A DNA stretch of 64,000 bases, taken from the NCBI RefSeq assembly GCF_964199755.1, contig NC_133897.1:121664552-121728551 (forward strand), written 5' to 3'. Origin of the DNA: Larus michahellis (lineage: Eukaryota > Chordata > Aves > Charadriiformes > Laridae). The notes beneath the pieces were generated by a model. The model made no database searches, had not been told where the DNA came from, and worked only from the letters and a program-made list of their open reading frames with translations. This document shows, piece by piece, positions 1 to 14,600 of this stretch; the stretch's first letter is position 1, and each line of letters opens with the position of its first letter. Made by a program: the position numbers and the translations under genes.

Positions 1-3000
1 TCAAATGATGCTAGAAATAGAGGTGGGACAGGGCACCATACCAGATAGCCAAATCTGCTAGTTCGTTGCTAATTAAAACCAGAAATAAGTGAGTGACTAT
101 GTGTGTAAATGCTAGCATTGACAAGCAGTGTGTTCTGAGATACGTCTGATGCTAGCCAACGGAGATTTGGATGGGAAAAGCTCATTAAAATGCCCAGCGT
201 TTTCAAACCCACGTGTGAAAAACCTTAAGATGCCTCCTCTAAGCTGCTATCCAGAGTTAGGCAAAGCATGCCAGTGCCATTGCAGGTGCCCGGCTCCAAT
301 GCCACTCTCAACACACAGCCGTCCTCAGGCCCATCACCTTCACCGGTTCTTGCCTTCAGCACCGTCTCGTCTGCCCATCCTGCTCAGCTGCTTTCAGGGG
401 GAAGGATCCAGGTGCAGAACTTGTGCAGGCTGTCTGAGATAACACAGTTATCCAGACAACCAGGACATTGCTTGAGCCAAGATGGGAATGTGACTTTCAA
501 TGGCATTCTCTTGGCAAGAGTGGAAAAAAACGGAAAGTAAAACTAGGATGAGAGCACTATGCTTCGGGGGTTTACTTGCCTTTGGGTACTGAAAGCAGTA
601 AGACTGGATAACAATACAACGTTGCTCAGGGTTTTGACTCTATGGATGTTTTAGTACAATATATTTAAATAGAGATGGTGAGGTTGCTTGACATATATTC
701 CTGGCTCATTTGGGGCTGGTCATGGACTTGAAATATATATATAAAAATATATACATATATGAGAATATTTATCTAAAAAATCCAAATTATCCTATCATGA
801 ATGTTGAGCTTTTCAAGCTTATACACGTATCTTATCCTTGCTGTTTACTTCTCCAGTTCTTAAGTGGTATGTGTCCTTGCATGCCATCCACCTGTGAAGA
901 CAGAACTTCTGTAGCATGCATGAAGTAGCACCACCATTGAGAAAACAGATTATTTTGAGGCAAGATGGGAAATTTTAGCTGCAACTGATATCCAAAGGCC
1001 AAATACACATACCTTTGTGTCTTACTAACATTATAGAAATGTGAAATGTCAGTATAGATTTTTCTCTTTAGTTGAGAGAACAAACTGCACAATTGAACTA
1101 AATACCCCACATTTTAACAACACTGAAAGTCAGTGAAATTGTTCCTAAAGCCCAGAAAAAAATCTCCTTACCGTGTGCAAACGGCTAGCAAGTCAGCTGA
1201 GAGAGGCACACTGGAAGGGTGAAGAAGGGCTCCAGACACAGTTTTATAACTTTGTCCTTTATGCCCAGACATGCTTCTGCTCCCCAACTTGCTTATCTAA
1301 AGTCAAACCTGTTGAAAGTGATACCTAACTTTGCACCGTCTAAAGCAAATTCACCTTTAAATCATGTAAGGGTAGGGATTCATGCTTTAGATCGCCAAGC
1401 CAAGATTTTCTGGTTAGCTTTTACTTTTTCTTTTAGTGGCTGCTGAAGTTAGATTCTTAACATCATCTTCTTTTGAAGTGATGCTGTGATGCAGTTACCC
1501 AACTTGGTTTTCTAATTAGCAGGCCTGATTTTAGCAGCATTAATGTGGTGATGCTTCACATGTTTGAAAGTCATGCCACTTAGATGCTTGGATGTGACTT
1601 TACAAGCCTGTTACTTCGTAAGAGCTTCTAAAAATGTCACTTGAAGTTGAGCCTCCACTTGTCACAGAATTGGTCCTGGGTAGCTTCAGATTGCTCCTAT
1701 GGCTCCTATAGCTTCTTTCTTGTCTTGCTGCTTTGGCTTTTTTCTCTGTTAAATCTAGGATAATAATTGTTCTTTGTCCCAACGCAGAGGTTCTCTTCTT
1801 TACCTGTAAGTAGGATAGCTCATGAGATTTCTAACGTATTTTCAGTTAAACAAAATATATGGTAAAAACAATTTTTCCAAATGAATATTAAGGTTTTACT
1901 CTTTAGCCACTGAAAAGCCTGATCTAAACAGTAAAATATAGAACACAAATCAAACATTAGGACTGGGTTTTATTTATCCACATTGGTTTAGTCTCCCTGC
2001 TATTCCCAAAACCTAGATTTAACTTCCCTTGCATGCACTTCCCTCTTTTTTTGGCCTCTGTGGATATAAGCTTTTGGCATTATTTAAATTCCAGAAATGT
2101 AACCAGATACCACTAATTAGCCTTCACATAACACTGCTGATTCAAAAAACTGAAATAAATAATTGAAGAGATAATAATGTTAAAATATTTGCAATTTTAA
2201 AATAAATAGTAGATTTTTGTGTTGTTTAATAAGCCATAATGGCTGCAAGATGTTTAGAACCAAGCGTATATAGATAATTTAACTTAGAGATAAGACAAAA
2301 GCCTTTGGAAAGCACTACGCACTTTCTGAGGGAAGTAGGGGGATGATGTTCCTGAGATGCCGTTCTTTCTCTTCTGTGCTTCTTTGTACACACCACGTAC
2401 ATACCCATATACGTACATAGATACAGGGGACATAATATCCCCTGAATAATTATAGGCTTGGTTTACAGCATCTGTGTAGTGGATATATCATTTGTTCAGA
2501 AACTGTGGTATTATACTGATGTATAAAAATAATTTAAATTGCATCCTCAATTCAGAGTACAAAAAGGAAAGCAGGATTACAAGTGGAGAAGCGCAGTTCT
2601 GACTGGTTTAAAATATCAACTTGAGATTGAAAACTCTTTTTTAAAAATGTGTATCCCTTTTCTGCACTCCGAGCTCTTCAGAAGGGAGACCATGTCAGTA
2701 AGAGCTATTTAGCAACAAACACAACAGGGCCAGATGCCGAGGGCAGCCTCTGGGCAGTCTCCATGAGCTACTGCGACACATAGGTTCAATCATATGAGCT
2801 ATGATGTGACTTCAGTTTGATTTTGATCCTCAATCTAATACCAAAAACAGCATTGTCCTTTTATAAAACATACATTTCATGGCTTCTGATGGATGTTTTG
2901 ACCAACATTACAGTCTCCTTTATTCTGATAATCTTTCATCGTTTATCTAGCTGCCTATATGTATGTCATAGCTACTGCAAAGACCAACTTTCCAATATCT

Positions 3001-6000
3001 TTTCATGAGGTAAGATGTTTTCTGAAATCACTCCAGAGGAATACTGGTTTTTCTTCACATATTTTCTTTTAACAAATCTGATTTTTACTTTTTCATACAT
3101 TATAAGGCGAGAGATTGATTGGTCTCCAGTGCTTCTGAAGTCAAACAAATAACAGTGTCCTCTTTACTCCTGAATCCGTATTGTGAATTTGGTTCTTTGT
3201 CTCCAACCCTACATCAGAATATAAACTCGCAGTGGATTATGCCCAGAATCTCCAAAATGCTGACACGACATTGGCACAGCACAGGGAAGTACACCATCTT
3301 CATCCATGCCCAAAGCTAGTCAAGCAAGTTAGCAGCTGAGATAGATTTATAAATTAACCGGTCTTCAAATAAAATGGTTAAGCCAAGGTATTAGATTAAC
3401 AAGAAGGAAGTTAATTATACATTGCAAATTATGTTTCACCATCATGAATATTAAAAAAAAAACCCAGTAATATAAACCATTTATTTTGCACTCATATAAT
3501 CTTTGTTTACTGTCCAAATGAAACAAGTTTTCTTTTTCCTATTCTATAAGAATGTTTTATATTTTCTTTATTTAGTAAACTAAGGGAAACCAGGCCACCT
3601 TACAGGCAGCTTTGTTCTTTCCATGCAGCATCCCAGGTACTAGTAACCTGCAGTGAAGCAGCACACAGATCCTGCCGATGACCTGTCTAACCTTCTCGTA
3701 CTAAGACCATTTCCTCCCTCGGCCCCACAACAGGTACATCTCTCCTCTGGTTTCAGTTCCCTGCTCCAAGGCTGCTTGTCTTCATACCTAAACATGTCCA
3801 AAACAGCAGCTCCAAAATCACCGTCACAGGCTGAAGCTAGTGAAGATATGGATTCATAATGATTTTGTTAATCCCACCAGGAATACTAGATGTTCATCTT
3901 TCATTAATGTGAACCATAAGACTCTAGTATTATTATTTTCTGTCATGCATGAGTAAAAACTGTGCAAAAGTTACTCAGTGTCACCTTCCTTTTGTTTGCC
4001 TTTGACTTTGAAATGCAAGTTAGGCTAAGCTTTGTCCATGATGGATGCATTTAGAATTTCTCTCTGTGCCAGGAGGCCATTGCTTTCACCTTCCTCCAGC
4101 ACTCCTGCCTCCTGCTCAGAGGTATGATCCTGGGCCTCTGTTACCCTCTGTGGTGAAAGTGAGATAGGAGCAAGGCACAGTCCCTTCCCTATAAATAGAT
4201 ACTCTTTCACCAGCAACAAAAGCAAATTCTAGTCTGAACAAATACCAGAAGTCTTTTATACACAACTGCAGCTACTGCTTTGGAAGCCCATATGCTACAA
4301 GGCCAAGGCCAAGCACCCTTGGATCTTGCGGGAAGGAGTGGGAGACACACTGCATCTGGCGTGTTTTTGAAAACCAGAAAGGCATCACTCAACAGTAAAA
4401 GGCAGAAGAGGAAATTAAAGTGGTCATCATCCCCACCTTTAAAGGAATAACTTTTGAGACTGGCCACTGCATACGAACCTTGCCACCTGAGCAAAGATCT
4501 CTTTGATCTTTACTGCTCCTGGCTTGCTCCTGCTTTTTTGAGCCTATTTGAGTCTATTATCCTGCCTGCAGTTCTTTCTAGACACTGAAGATAGTCTCAG
4601 TAAACTCAATGAGAGAAAAAATAATCTGCTTGTCCTCTTTACCTCTAAGAGGTACCGTGGCAGAAAGTAAGGAAGCTTGGGATGGTTCAGTCATAAGTGA
4701 ACCTAAACACATACCCACAGACACGTTAGCTCTTCACAGGTCTTCCACCTGTGCCCGTATTGACTGACCATTTTCTCTTGAGGCTCTGAGGGAAAGATTA
4801 ATTGAGCCTTCTGAATTAACTCTTCCTTCAGGAGATAATAACGGATAAGAGAGGATAACTTTGGGGTTTGAGAGAGACGGGGAGGGCTATGCTCTAAGAC
4901 TCTCTTGACTTCCCACCACAATACTTGAAGACCTCTGAAGAACGTCACTGTTCAGCACCTGATGTGTTTTCTGATATCACCTCCCAGCTGCTGCCACCAT
5001 GGGGCTGTGCCAGTGATTTTTCTATTTTATACCAGAAGTCTGTGTTTGTGGCTGCAGACCTGCCTTACACAGAAAACTCAAAGGAGCGGCATGGTTTGCG
5101 CATGGGTCTTGGAGAGTTCCTGGGCCATGCAGAGCTAGGAAGTTCTCCTATGCTTGTCATAGAAGAGTGGTGGCAAGAGCAATAATACTGACTTTTGACT
5201 GGACAACTCCCTTGTTGTCCAGAGGGAGTCATGACAGTAACTCATGCAGGCAACACTAACTTGCACATAAGCCTAGACCCTACTGCAAACCCTAGTCTCA
5301 ATGAATTTGGCTTCACCAGGAGATAAAACTCACTAGGCTCTTCATTATAAATGAAAGGAAAATTGTACCTCAGATTGGGAGAATAAGAAGGCAGCCAAGA
5401 GATGCTAACTGCTTGAAAAAGTAGCAGGTGACTGTTACCCAGGGCACTTATCAATCTCTTGCTGTTAATTCTAAAGGTTTGACAGAGAAGTCAGGCATCA
5501 ATCTCAGAGTGAACAATCTCATGATTGCATTGCTCTAATCATTCTCATTTCCACACACTTTTTTTTTTCTTCCTGACCCTCTACTCCTTGCATCATGTTC
5601 AATTTTTCTAGTTTTGCTGCAAGGCTGTCTTTCTGATTATGTTCCTAGGCATGCCCCGCACATCTTCAGCAACTCAGAAAATGTTATCATCACGATTATT
5701 ATTGTCGTTACTCACAATAACAGTAAAGTGAAATTAATAGGCTGCAAAAATCAACTGTTCTGAGGAAACTGAAAGATTGCCTTTAACATTCAATTTCATA
5801 TCCAGAGAGACGCGTTCATAATACGCTGCATAGTGTGGTTAATCAGGCTGATAACAAGAGATACTACCCATCCTAGCAATTCCTTTTGTTACTCTTTTGG
5901 ACTGCAATGGATGCTTAGCAGTCTGAAATAATCTTGACAGGAGAAGCGTGTACTCCGTAACAGTTTTATCAGCAACAACAGTGATCCTGCTGGTATCTAA

Positions 6001-9000
6001 GCGAGATTCCCAAAATATCAAAACATAAAGTATATGACAAAACATAGACCTGTATGTCATAAGCATCGCAAAGTGTGTCTGGGTGCCTCACCTGTCAAGT
6101 AATTCCCAGGAGCTCCAGCTCCAGAAATGTGAAATAAGATATATCAGAGGCAAGTGCGTTGCCATATGCCACTTGTAAGATATCTTAAAGCGCAGCAGGT
6201 GAGACAGAGTCCTGTCCCTGCTTTGCTGAGGTGTTTCAGACAAGTCACTTCATCTTGCTGTGCCTTGGGCTCCTCATATTAAAATCAGGCAAACGGTGCC
6301 GACTTCGTCACTGCTCTGATAGACTTAATGGCATTTCCCATTTGCCTTCTTTCACTTATACAGAAATTCTCTTTTTCAGCCTTCCACGTAGGTCTGAACA
6401 CAGCATTTAAATCTACATTCCTGGGTGCTTGCCAGAAAACAGATAGTTTCATAAAGTCTTAGGCTGGCTTCCTCTTTCAGAACAGAGGTCTGTATTAACT
6501 TAGGAATGACAGATCCTCCAGGTAATTGCTGGGGAAACATGCTTCCTTTAATCAAGAAGGTAAGGCTAGAGGAGAAAAGTTTAATTATTTACGTTGTTGG
6601 GGTTTTTCGCTTCCCACACAGGAGACTTTCACTCAAGGCTAAGTCTGAGAGTGCGGTATTAGGAGGTATGTTCATGGTTACCTCATGTAGATCCAAGCCC
6701 AACTTGGGTGTCCTACCCATCCTCTGCCCCTGGCCTGGCACCCTCAGCTCTTCTTCCCTGCCATCATCTGCTCTGGATGTTTTAAAATAATGCAGGGTTT
6801 AAGCCATTTAGGAAATCTGAAAATTATATTCAGCCTCTCACACAATTGAGTGTTCTTTTCTGTTGTGGGTAATATAAAATTGTATAAATATGTATACTTA
6901 CTTAGGAAGGAAAAACTGTGAAAATATTTAACATAAACTTATAGGAAACAAACAAACAAACAAACAAAAAATCCACAAAATATCAGAATGAAACTCCCCC
7001 TAAAAATACCAGACTGAAGCAAAGCAGCAAAGCAAAGCAAAAAAAAAAATTAAACTGAAAGATAAAAGTTACTAAAAAAGAAAACTTCACAAGATGTGAT
7101 CAACTTTATGAAACTGAAGAACTAAAGGGAATACATTAAAAGTGATAAATCTTTTAATTTAAAAATTCTGTTGAGACATCCACATTAGCCTGTTCTGTAA
7201 CAGTCTAATACAATCATGATGACTTTATGAATAAGTCAGTTCTGGGTTTATCATCCCAGACCGTAACATGCTTACTTTTAAAGGCACATTTAGTTTCTTT
7301 CATGTGTTTTCCCTGTACAATACAACTCTTGAGTTAAGGTTGTGAGCTTTAGCCTACAGAAACATTAATGTTAGCCGCGTATGAAAATACCCACAACATG
7401 CATCTGATTGAGATACCCAGTCTGACTCCCCATTTCCCTGAGTCCTTTAGCATTCCCAATTGGTAACCTCATCATTCATCCCAAAGGGAAGGGGCCTTGG
7501 GAGCTGGCTTAGCTCTCAAGGATTATCTCTCCTTGAGCAAAGCTTTTCAACACAAAGCGAGTGCTGGAGATGGATTTATGTCAGTAGGAATTTCTTACCC
7601 ACAACTCAGTTATCTCTCCATCATCAGTGACTGCTTCCTCCTTCACCTGCGACACAAACAAAACCAAAGAAATCACGTAGCTTTTCCTTTTGTAGTCATA
7701 TCACACCGCAGGATGATACTGATTCTTCAACCCATCTGTAGCAAGAACAAGCTTATGGGTAACTCCAGAATGTGTTAGTTTCATTTTCATGCATTTTGCA
7801 AATGACAGATAATGTGTTGGTCAGTTCTGTTCAATGAACACTAATATAGACATGTAATTAACGATCACAGAGCAGTGCCGAAATTTTATCAAGTGAAAAA
7901 TTTTATCATGTTTTGCCATCTAGATGAGATACAAAAGTTGTATTTAGCCATCTAAACATTAAGATAGTTCCTATTGAAATTAAATGTACAGCACAGCACT
8001 GTATTATCGTTATTACCGCTTTTACATGTATCTTACACCACTAACTTTTCTGCATGTCTCCCTCTCACTGGACATCTTACAGATTCTGAGAAAAAATCAA
8101 CTTTTGTGTCTATGAGATCTGGCCACTTTATAGACGAGCTACCCTAGCACATTACCTAAATTGTTCTCAGAATATCAAAATATGGACAGTACCAATTTTT
8201 TATTAGAATACACAAATATCCCTAGCTTCTCTGTAATTAAGGTATTTATTATTACTTCATTGTGTCATTCTTTGTTATTTCCTAGTCTTTTTTTTCTAAG
8301 TCCTGTGAAGCTTTTTTTTTTGCTCCTGGATATTGCGCACCAGGGGAAATATTAAAAAAGAATGTCTCTCCAGTGTCCTTGAGTATGAAAACAATATAGG
8401 CAGGAAGCAAAGAGGCCTTTCTGAGTGTGGAGCACTTTATTTTTAAATTCAGAAAGGCACAGAGTGGGCATTCGCCCAGTGAGGACAGCAACTGACCCTC
8501 TGCTGAGGGACTTGCTTGTTGCTGACCTGGGGCAAAAGCCCTCTCTCCAAGCCCCCACGACAGGAACAGGCATAAATCTTTCTGAGGACTGTGCCAGGAG
8601 GGGTTGGGCTGATGATGCAGTCTTGGAGGCTTAAAAGCCTATGCCCCATTCGAAAAAACAACGCAAGAACAATGTTTTAAAACTAATGAGACCACTGCAA
8701 TAGGAAAAGGGTGCTTTCTGAAGCACTCAAACGTGTTAGTTACCTCACGCAAATGGAATTCATTGGGAATTGTACTGGTAGCTGGCTCTGCAATATCAGC
8801 AGGTGACTGACTGAATTTTTAGACACCAAAATATGTTTGAAAAATCTTTCCATGAACAGAAAAGTGAAATTTTAATTAACTGCATTATATGCCAATTATG
8901 TTTTGAATTATACAGCTCTGTTTACACAATGATCCAAGGCCCTTTCTGCTGCTGTTCCATGAAGCACTTACAGGGGTAAGAGAAAAAAAACAAAAGTCTT

Positions 9001-11500
9001 CATACAAAATGTAAATGCAAGAAAAGCTCCAAAAGCACAAAATGACTGTTAGGTGGATGCCGCCAATTCTGTCTTATTACCTCCGGTATTCCCAAAGGGT
9101 AATGATCAGTGGTTTAAGATTTCTCCTTCAAGGTAGATCAAACTTTTTCCATCGTTTTTGTTTAGACTAAACTTTTTCTTCTTTTTAAATTATTAATGTG
9201 CAAATTAAATTTTTGAAAGTCTAAACATTTGTTTTGAAAACCCATTTGAAATTATGTGACAAGTTTTTGCAATGAACGATTGTTCGTATTTACCTTTTCT
9301 GATGAGTCCATATGCACCCTTCTTCATAATGGGGTAGAGGACAGAGAGATACAGTGTAACAGCTGAGGCTTTTGTCTTCATTTTTGCCAGGACTATTATT
9401 GTTGTTTGAGGTATTTTATCGTCTTTTGTAGATCAAATTATCTTCTGTTATAATAAAAAATTTGACACAACAAAATGGAGATATTTTGGTCTGTAAAAGA
9501 ACACGCATGTTTACATTTGCAAGAAATAACTTCTTTCTATCCAGTGGTCCAAATGGAAATTCAGAACTGCTAGGAGCACTTTTGAGTGATACACACTTTC
9601 AACCTTTCTTGGTTTCTTATCAACGCTCCTATATAGCTTTCACATGCAATGATTTCTTGATAATCTAAATATAATTTATCAATCTTCTTTCAAGGATACT
9701 CCAAAAATAGTCTACTGACCCAAGTCTCTGAATGTCTCTAGAGAAGTTTGAGAAGTACTCATTCTGAGGCTGTGTTTGCCCTTATTCTATCTATTTCCGC
9801 TACATAGAAGGTATAGATCTAACTCTGAAACGCCAAAATACTGGCTCACTTCAACCACTGACTATTGCATTAGTAATATGGATACTTTATGTGTTACTGC
9901 AGTGGTGATGACATCAGTATGGTATGGAACGTTAAAAAACATACAAAAATAGCATTACAAATTCTGAAAAATAAAAAAAAAATAAACCCTCCAAACCAAA
10001 CATTTGAAAAATGTAGAAGGAAAAACGTTTTAAAATTGGCATCTTTTGGAATATTTGACTAAGCAAAAGTTCTGAAATAAGATACTTTGGTGTCATAAAA
10101 GAATATGCATCTTTTATATGCGCAACAAATAACTTTTTATTTTCACTTGATCCAAAAAGCAAATTTCAGATTGTTGAAAATTTCCCAGAAAAGGGAAAAT
10201 CTACATGTGATCCACTTAACGTTGCGTGTCCCGGTTTGCCTCTGTGACTCACTGCTGGGCATGTTGAGCTCATACCAAAAGCTGAGTGACAGCAGGGACA
10301 TGCACCACTGGCTTTGGCAGCCCCAGCCTGCTGCAAGGCAGCAAAGCACCCATGCTAAGCGGCGTGCGGGCATGGCATGCTGCGAAGCTGCTTACCCAGC
10401 AGCAGCATGGGGTCTCGTCCCGGGAGGTGCTGAGTAACCTCAGAGGTGCTGAGCCTTCTTTTCCCAGATTGAGTTCAGTCCTGGGAGATGCCCATCACTG
10501 TGGTGGGCTCGGCAGGCTCAGGAGCACACCAGTCATATTGCACTTTCAGGGATGAAGCGTGCACCCGCCTCCCAGGTTCAGTGGCAGAGCAGAAGTTCAC
10601 TCTATCTTTTTCTTTCCCATCACGGGGTGATTCAGGTGTCCCAAGGATGCAAGGAGGGACTTACAACTCCTCTGCTGCAGAACAGAGGGACCTATTGCTG
10701 AGCAAAGTGGGGAATCCTCTTTCATTTCTCCGTCCCTTGCATATTTGTTCCTTTGCCATCCAAAATGAGGCCAGAAGTGAGCTGTGCAGCACATCCTCCC
10801 TCTCCTGTCCTTTTGAGCAGGTCTCCAGTTTCGCTGGCACGGAGCATGGGCGCATCTCCCTCTCCACCGTGTCAGCGAGAGCACAACCCATAGGAAGGGA
10901 AAGGTATGGCACAAGGAGGCTTTGCAGCTGGTGAAAGCAGAGACTCATTCCTCTGCTTCAGATATCCTTGTGGTCTAATGAATAAAGCACTACTTTTTTC
11001 CTCAAATTAATATGTTACCTCTTTAATGACAAGCCATTCTGCTCTGAGTGCTGCACTTCTGTGAACGATGTGGAAGGAACTGACTTCTTCGCGCCTGGAA
11101 GTAAACAAATGGACTTATATTTTAGTTCAAGCTAATCATTTCCCAAAGTCCATATTCTTTACAGTAATATTCATTAAGCTCTTCTATTATACTTAGTGCA
11201 AGGAGAAAACTGGTTAATTGCATTCAAAGCAACGATAAGTTACCATTTTAATGATTCCTTATGTTGTGAGTAATTTATAAATCACTCGGTATCTTCTCAG
11301 CAAAGCTTGCCTTCTGTTTTTCAAAACGTACCCTTTCGTATCCAACAAAGGGTTTCAGTGCAATAAGAATTAAGGTGTGTCTCTCAGCTTTTACCTGCAA
11401 GCAATAATGATGTTGTCAAGCGTTTCAGGTGAGACCAGCCCAGGATTTTGGGGTGGGGAAAGACACTCTGTTATACAGCATCTTCAGTGCTTCCCTCAGA
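1..11500. other. Upstream intergenic region, no supported gene
   Basis: I see no exon with both splice signals and recognisable protein similarity here on either strand. The open frames are short and match no family I know. The region is AT-rich with small simple repeats: TA-rich sequence near 728-765, an AAAC run near 6949-6968, and A-rich stretches near 7013-7050 and 9967-9986. A patch at about 10200-10950 is GC-richer and has overlapping open frames on both strands, but nothing identifies it as coding. In mammals the desmocollin genes lie beyond the desmogleins on the opposite strand. Their first exons could lie near here, but I did not find one. Confidence 0.6.
6949..6968. repeat. (AAAC)n microsatellite
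   Basis: Short perfect run of AAAC units in the upstream intergenic region, followed about 50 bases later by an AGCAA/A-rich stretch. Probably neutral simple sequence. Confidence 0.8.
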
Positions 11501-11529
11501 GGGAGGCAGAGACACCGTGAAGGGCTGAG

Positions 11530-11646
11530 TATAAGGACATCTACCGAGTGTCTTTTTAAATAGACACCAGAGTTGGGGGGGGAGGGGAAAAGGAACAGGC
11601 TTGTAACCATAACTCAGTTGGACTTGTATCCGAGAAGTCAGATGCC
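11530..11646 (+). promoter_or_regulatory. Putative core promoter and 5' UTR of the DSG4-like gene
   Basis: A TATA-like TATAAG lies at 11530-11535 and an AT-rich TTTTTAAATAG at 11552-11562, about 115 and 90 bases before the start codon. The second sits inside an inverted repeat (GTGTCT at 11548-11553, AGACAC at 11562-11567). A G-rich tract follows at about 11574-11590. The area is CpG-poor, unlike the DSG2 promoter, which fits a tissue-restricted TATA-type promoter. The transcription start site is not known, so this is inference from position and motifs. Confidence 0.4.
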
Positions 11647-11694
11647 ATGGATTGGCTCCCTCACCGAACTGCTGCTTTTCTGTTCCTTTTATTG
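11647..11694 (+). CDS. DSG4: DSG4-like exon 1 (start codon and signal peptide)
   Basis: Encodes residues 1-16, MDWLPHRT followed by a hydrophobic run. The MDW start is shared with mammalian DSG1 and DSG4. The donor is GTAAGT, phase 0. The ATG lies in GCCATGG. A 6.7 kb intron follows, the longest in the gene. Confidence 0.88.
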
Positions 11695-14600
11695 GTAAGT
11701 CAGATTTTGAAATTATATTTGTAAACTCTGTGATTAGGCCAGTTGAATCTTCCTCAGAAGACCATTACATTTTACAGTGTCAAGTAGCCCCCCCCCAAAA
11801 AAAAAGATCTTGTGAAATTTAGTTTAAAGAATAAATCTGTGCTTATTTTAAACTGCACTTATGAAGGTTCTATACAAATAATTTAGTTTTTCATTAAATG
11901 CTGACAAATGTTTCTTTTAATTATGACTTTCTGCAGTCTGTTGATGTTCAATATGTGACTTCCTATGTTTAATGCATGACTTTTCAGGTGAATGTTGTCT
12001 GTGGCTACTATTTAAGTAGTCACTGCCATTAATAAAAAAGTTATCATTATAAAAATCCTAATAACTTGATTGGATATTATTTGGTTCTATGTCTATTTTT
12101 TTTATGAATTGAGGAAATATGAAGAGCAAATCTCTTTTTCTGAATAGGAGAGCAAGTGCTCTTCAGAGCTGGTCAATTCCTATGGCTATATTTAAGAGAA
12201 AAACGTGAAATTTATTGCAGACCTTAGCTGAGTAAAAATCAAGACTTGGCCTATTATTTTACATTACAAAGAATTCCTGTCTTGCAGTGCATTAACGTCT
12301 GAGCCGCCATGTGCCGAGCAAGTGAATGCATGATGAAAGTGTTGCGCTTTGGGTTTGTTTTTCTCACTGTAAAAGGAAAGTTGTTGCTATGGTCAAGTGG
12401 CATAGTTGTACCATGTGTTCATCAAGGCACGGAAATTATCCAGAAAGGACTTAAAAAAGTTATGGAGGCCCTTCTACTCCTGCAATCTGATTTTTGTGCG
12501 GATTATTTTTACTCATCTGTGCTGCTTTTCTAAAATTAGGTAGAGGTTTAAAGCCCTGAATATTGGAAAGAATAGGATTTCTATTACAGTTATGGGCTGC
12601 TGTGACTTTCGTTTTCCACAATGTATTAGTAAGTGTAAATGTTTGTGAACTTCTTGTTACTAATCCCCCTAGAAATGTTACAGTCAGGGAAAAAGTGCTT
12701 GTTGTTATAGGATATGAAATCCTAAAACTTAATTTGAAAAGATGATCCATTAATTTGAGGTGACAGGTCTGCAGTCAGTAAAGTAGAACTAACCAACGCA
12801 GGGCAGCTGCCAAGCAAACAACGACAAAACTTGGCAAAAGCAAGTTACGGTTCGGATGAGTTTCTGCTTGTTTAACGCAGCGCAGAGGTCTCCGAGATTG
12901 GCACGTTGCACATCACACTCACCCTTCTGGATGTTCGTGTAGCATTAGCGACTATTCATTTTACTCAGTTACCTGGTGATGTGTACTCCTGATGTGTCGA
13001 AGTTCAAAAAAAAAAAGTCAACTGTACTGTATCTAATATCTGTCCATTCAAAAGAGATTTTATTGCTTTACTTCTCTCGGCAACTCTGGAGCCGTTTTCA
13101 TTCTTTCGGTATATTATCATTACAGCTGTGACTGATGGAAGGAAATGCACTGGGTCAGGAAAATGGAGCAATTGTGAAAACTTGCATTATGTTTTGATGG
13201 CTATCGAATATTTGAACTTTTCCTACCCAGAGGAAACAATTGTTGTTCTTGCTGTGCGTTCTTCTGCACAGCAGTGTTCATGGTGGCCTGTACGGTTTAA
13301 TAGCATCTTTCAGCGCTTTATAGAAAGCTGACAGACAAACTGTACAGATTAAATAAATTATAAATTGTGTGGCCAATTTTAGCGTATTCTGAGAAACAGC
13401 CTTGGTTTTCAGCTTGAGTAACTTTTCATGAAAATCTTCTGTCTGCTTAGTATATTGTTAATAAGTTGTATCAAATAAAATTGCCGTGGAGTTGTACATA
13501 TTTTAGTACACTACTACGCTTTCAAAAAAAGAAAACTTACCAACCCTGAAACTAATAATTTTCTATATGCATTTCACCATTGGTGTGACTGATTCTGCAA
13601 CCCTTGCTCACGTGACTTCAAAGGCGTTATTCTCATGAGTAAGGGAGTTCTGTTTGTGATACTTGCACAGACACGTTTTATGGAAATAACCTGTTTGATC
13701 AGGTATGACTCTTCTCCTGCCAGCTATCATGTGACAGCTAATAATTTTAAATTCACCACATCTCATATATGCACTTTTGTCTGGCTACATTTTCCCATGT
13801 GTTATCTACGCTTCTTTTTTTTTTCCAGTTGTTGGGCTATGGCTAGACCTCCTACCCATAACTTGGTTGCACATAAAAATATTAAGGGGCCAAATCCTCT
13901 CCTTGCATACGCATCCAAAACATCTGCCAGCATATAGCCAGGAACCTGCAGGCTCTTCTGCCAAAGGATTTTGTTGTTGAAATAGAAATTAAAGCAATTC
14001 CGCATCCAGGAATTATCACCTAAAATTAGGTTCTTAAATTTGCAGTTTTACATTTTTAAGTAAAAATGGCCCCTAAGCAAACGTGCATTTGCAGCTAGAG
14101 TACTCTAAGCCATATTAGAATTGAGGTTTTATTGAGGAGATTTGTTGAGGAGACTTAGCATGACTAATTTGAAAAACCCTAATTTGAATGATAATGACAA
14201 ACACCTTCTTTGAAATTGCTTTTCTGTTCATTTTTCTAATGGTTAAGCTCAGTTACTGTATGGAAATTCATTATATCTGTATGACTCAGCAGAATAGAAA
14301 CAATCTCAGTGGAAACTTTCCCAAAGTGGTCAGTTCTTTGAATAAACATATTTTTAAATAAATAAAACTTTGGAATACATTCTTCTGACTGACATGAGCA
14401 TTGTCACACTTCTGCTGAAATAGCAATGGATTCTTCCATCCTTGGTGCAACACAAAATATTGACGTCAGTTGCTAACTCAGGAAGCGATAGAAACACCTG
14501 ACTTCCCCAGAATTAGAAAACAAAGTGCCAGAAAAATCATCCTGAAAAACTTCCCGTTTAAACTGGAAGAAGTGCATTCATTAGTGACCTAAGAAAATGA

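Noticed and set aside
10200..10950. GC-richer patch with overlapping open frames on both strands (up to 148 codons) and AATAAA nearby
   Set aside because: No recognisable protein, no splice context and open frames in several phases at once, as expected from composition alone. It could be an unrecognised repeat or LTR, but no terminal structure was visible.
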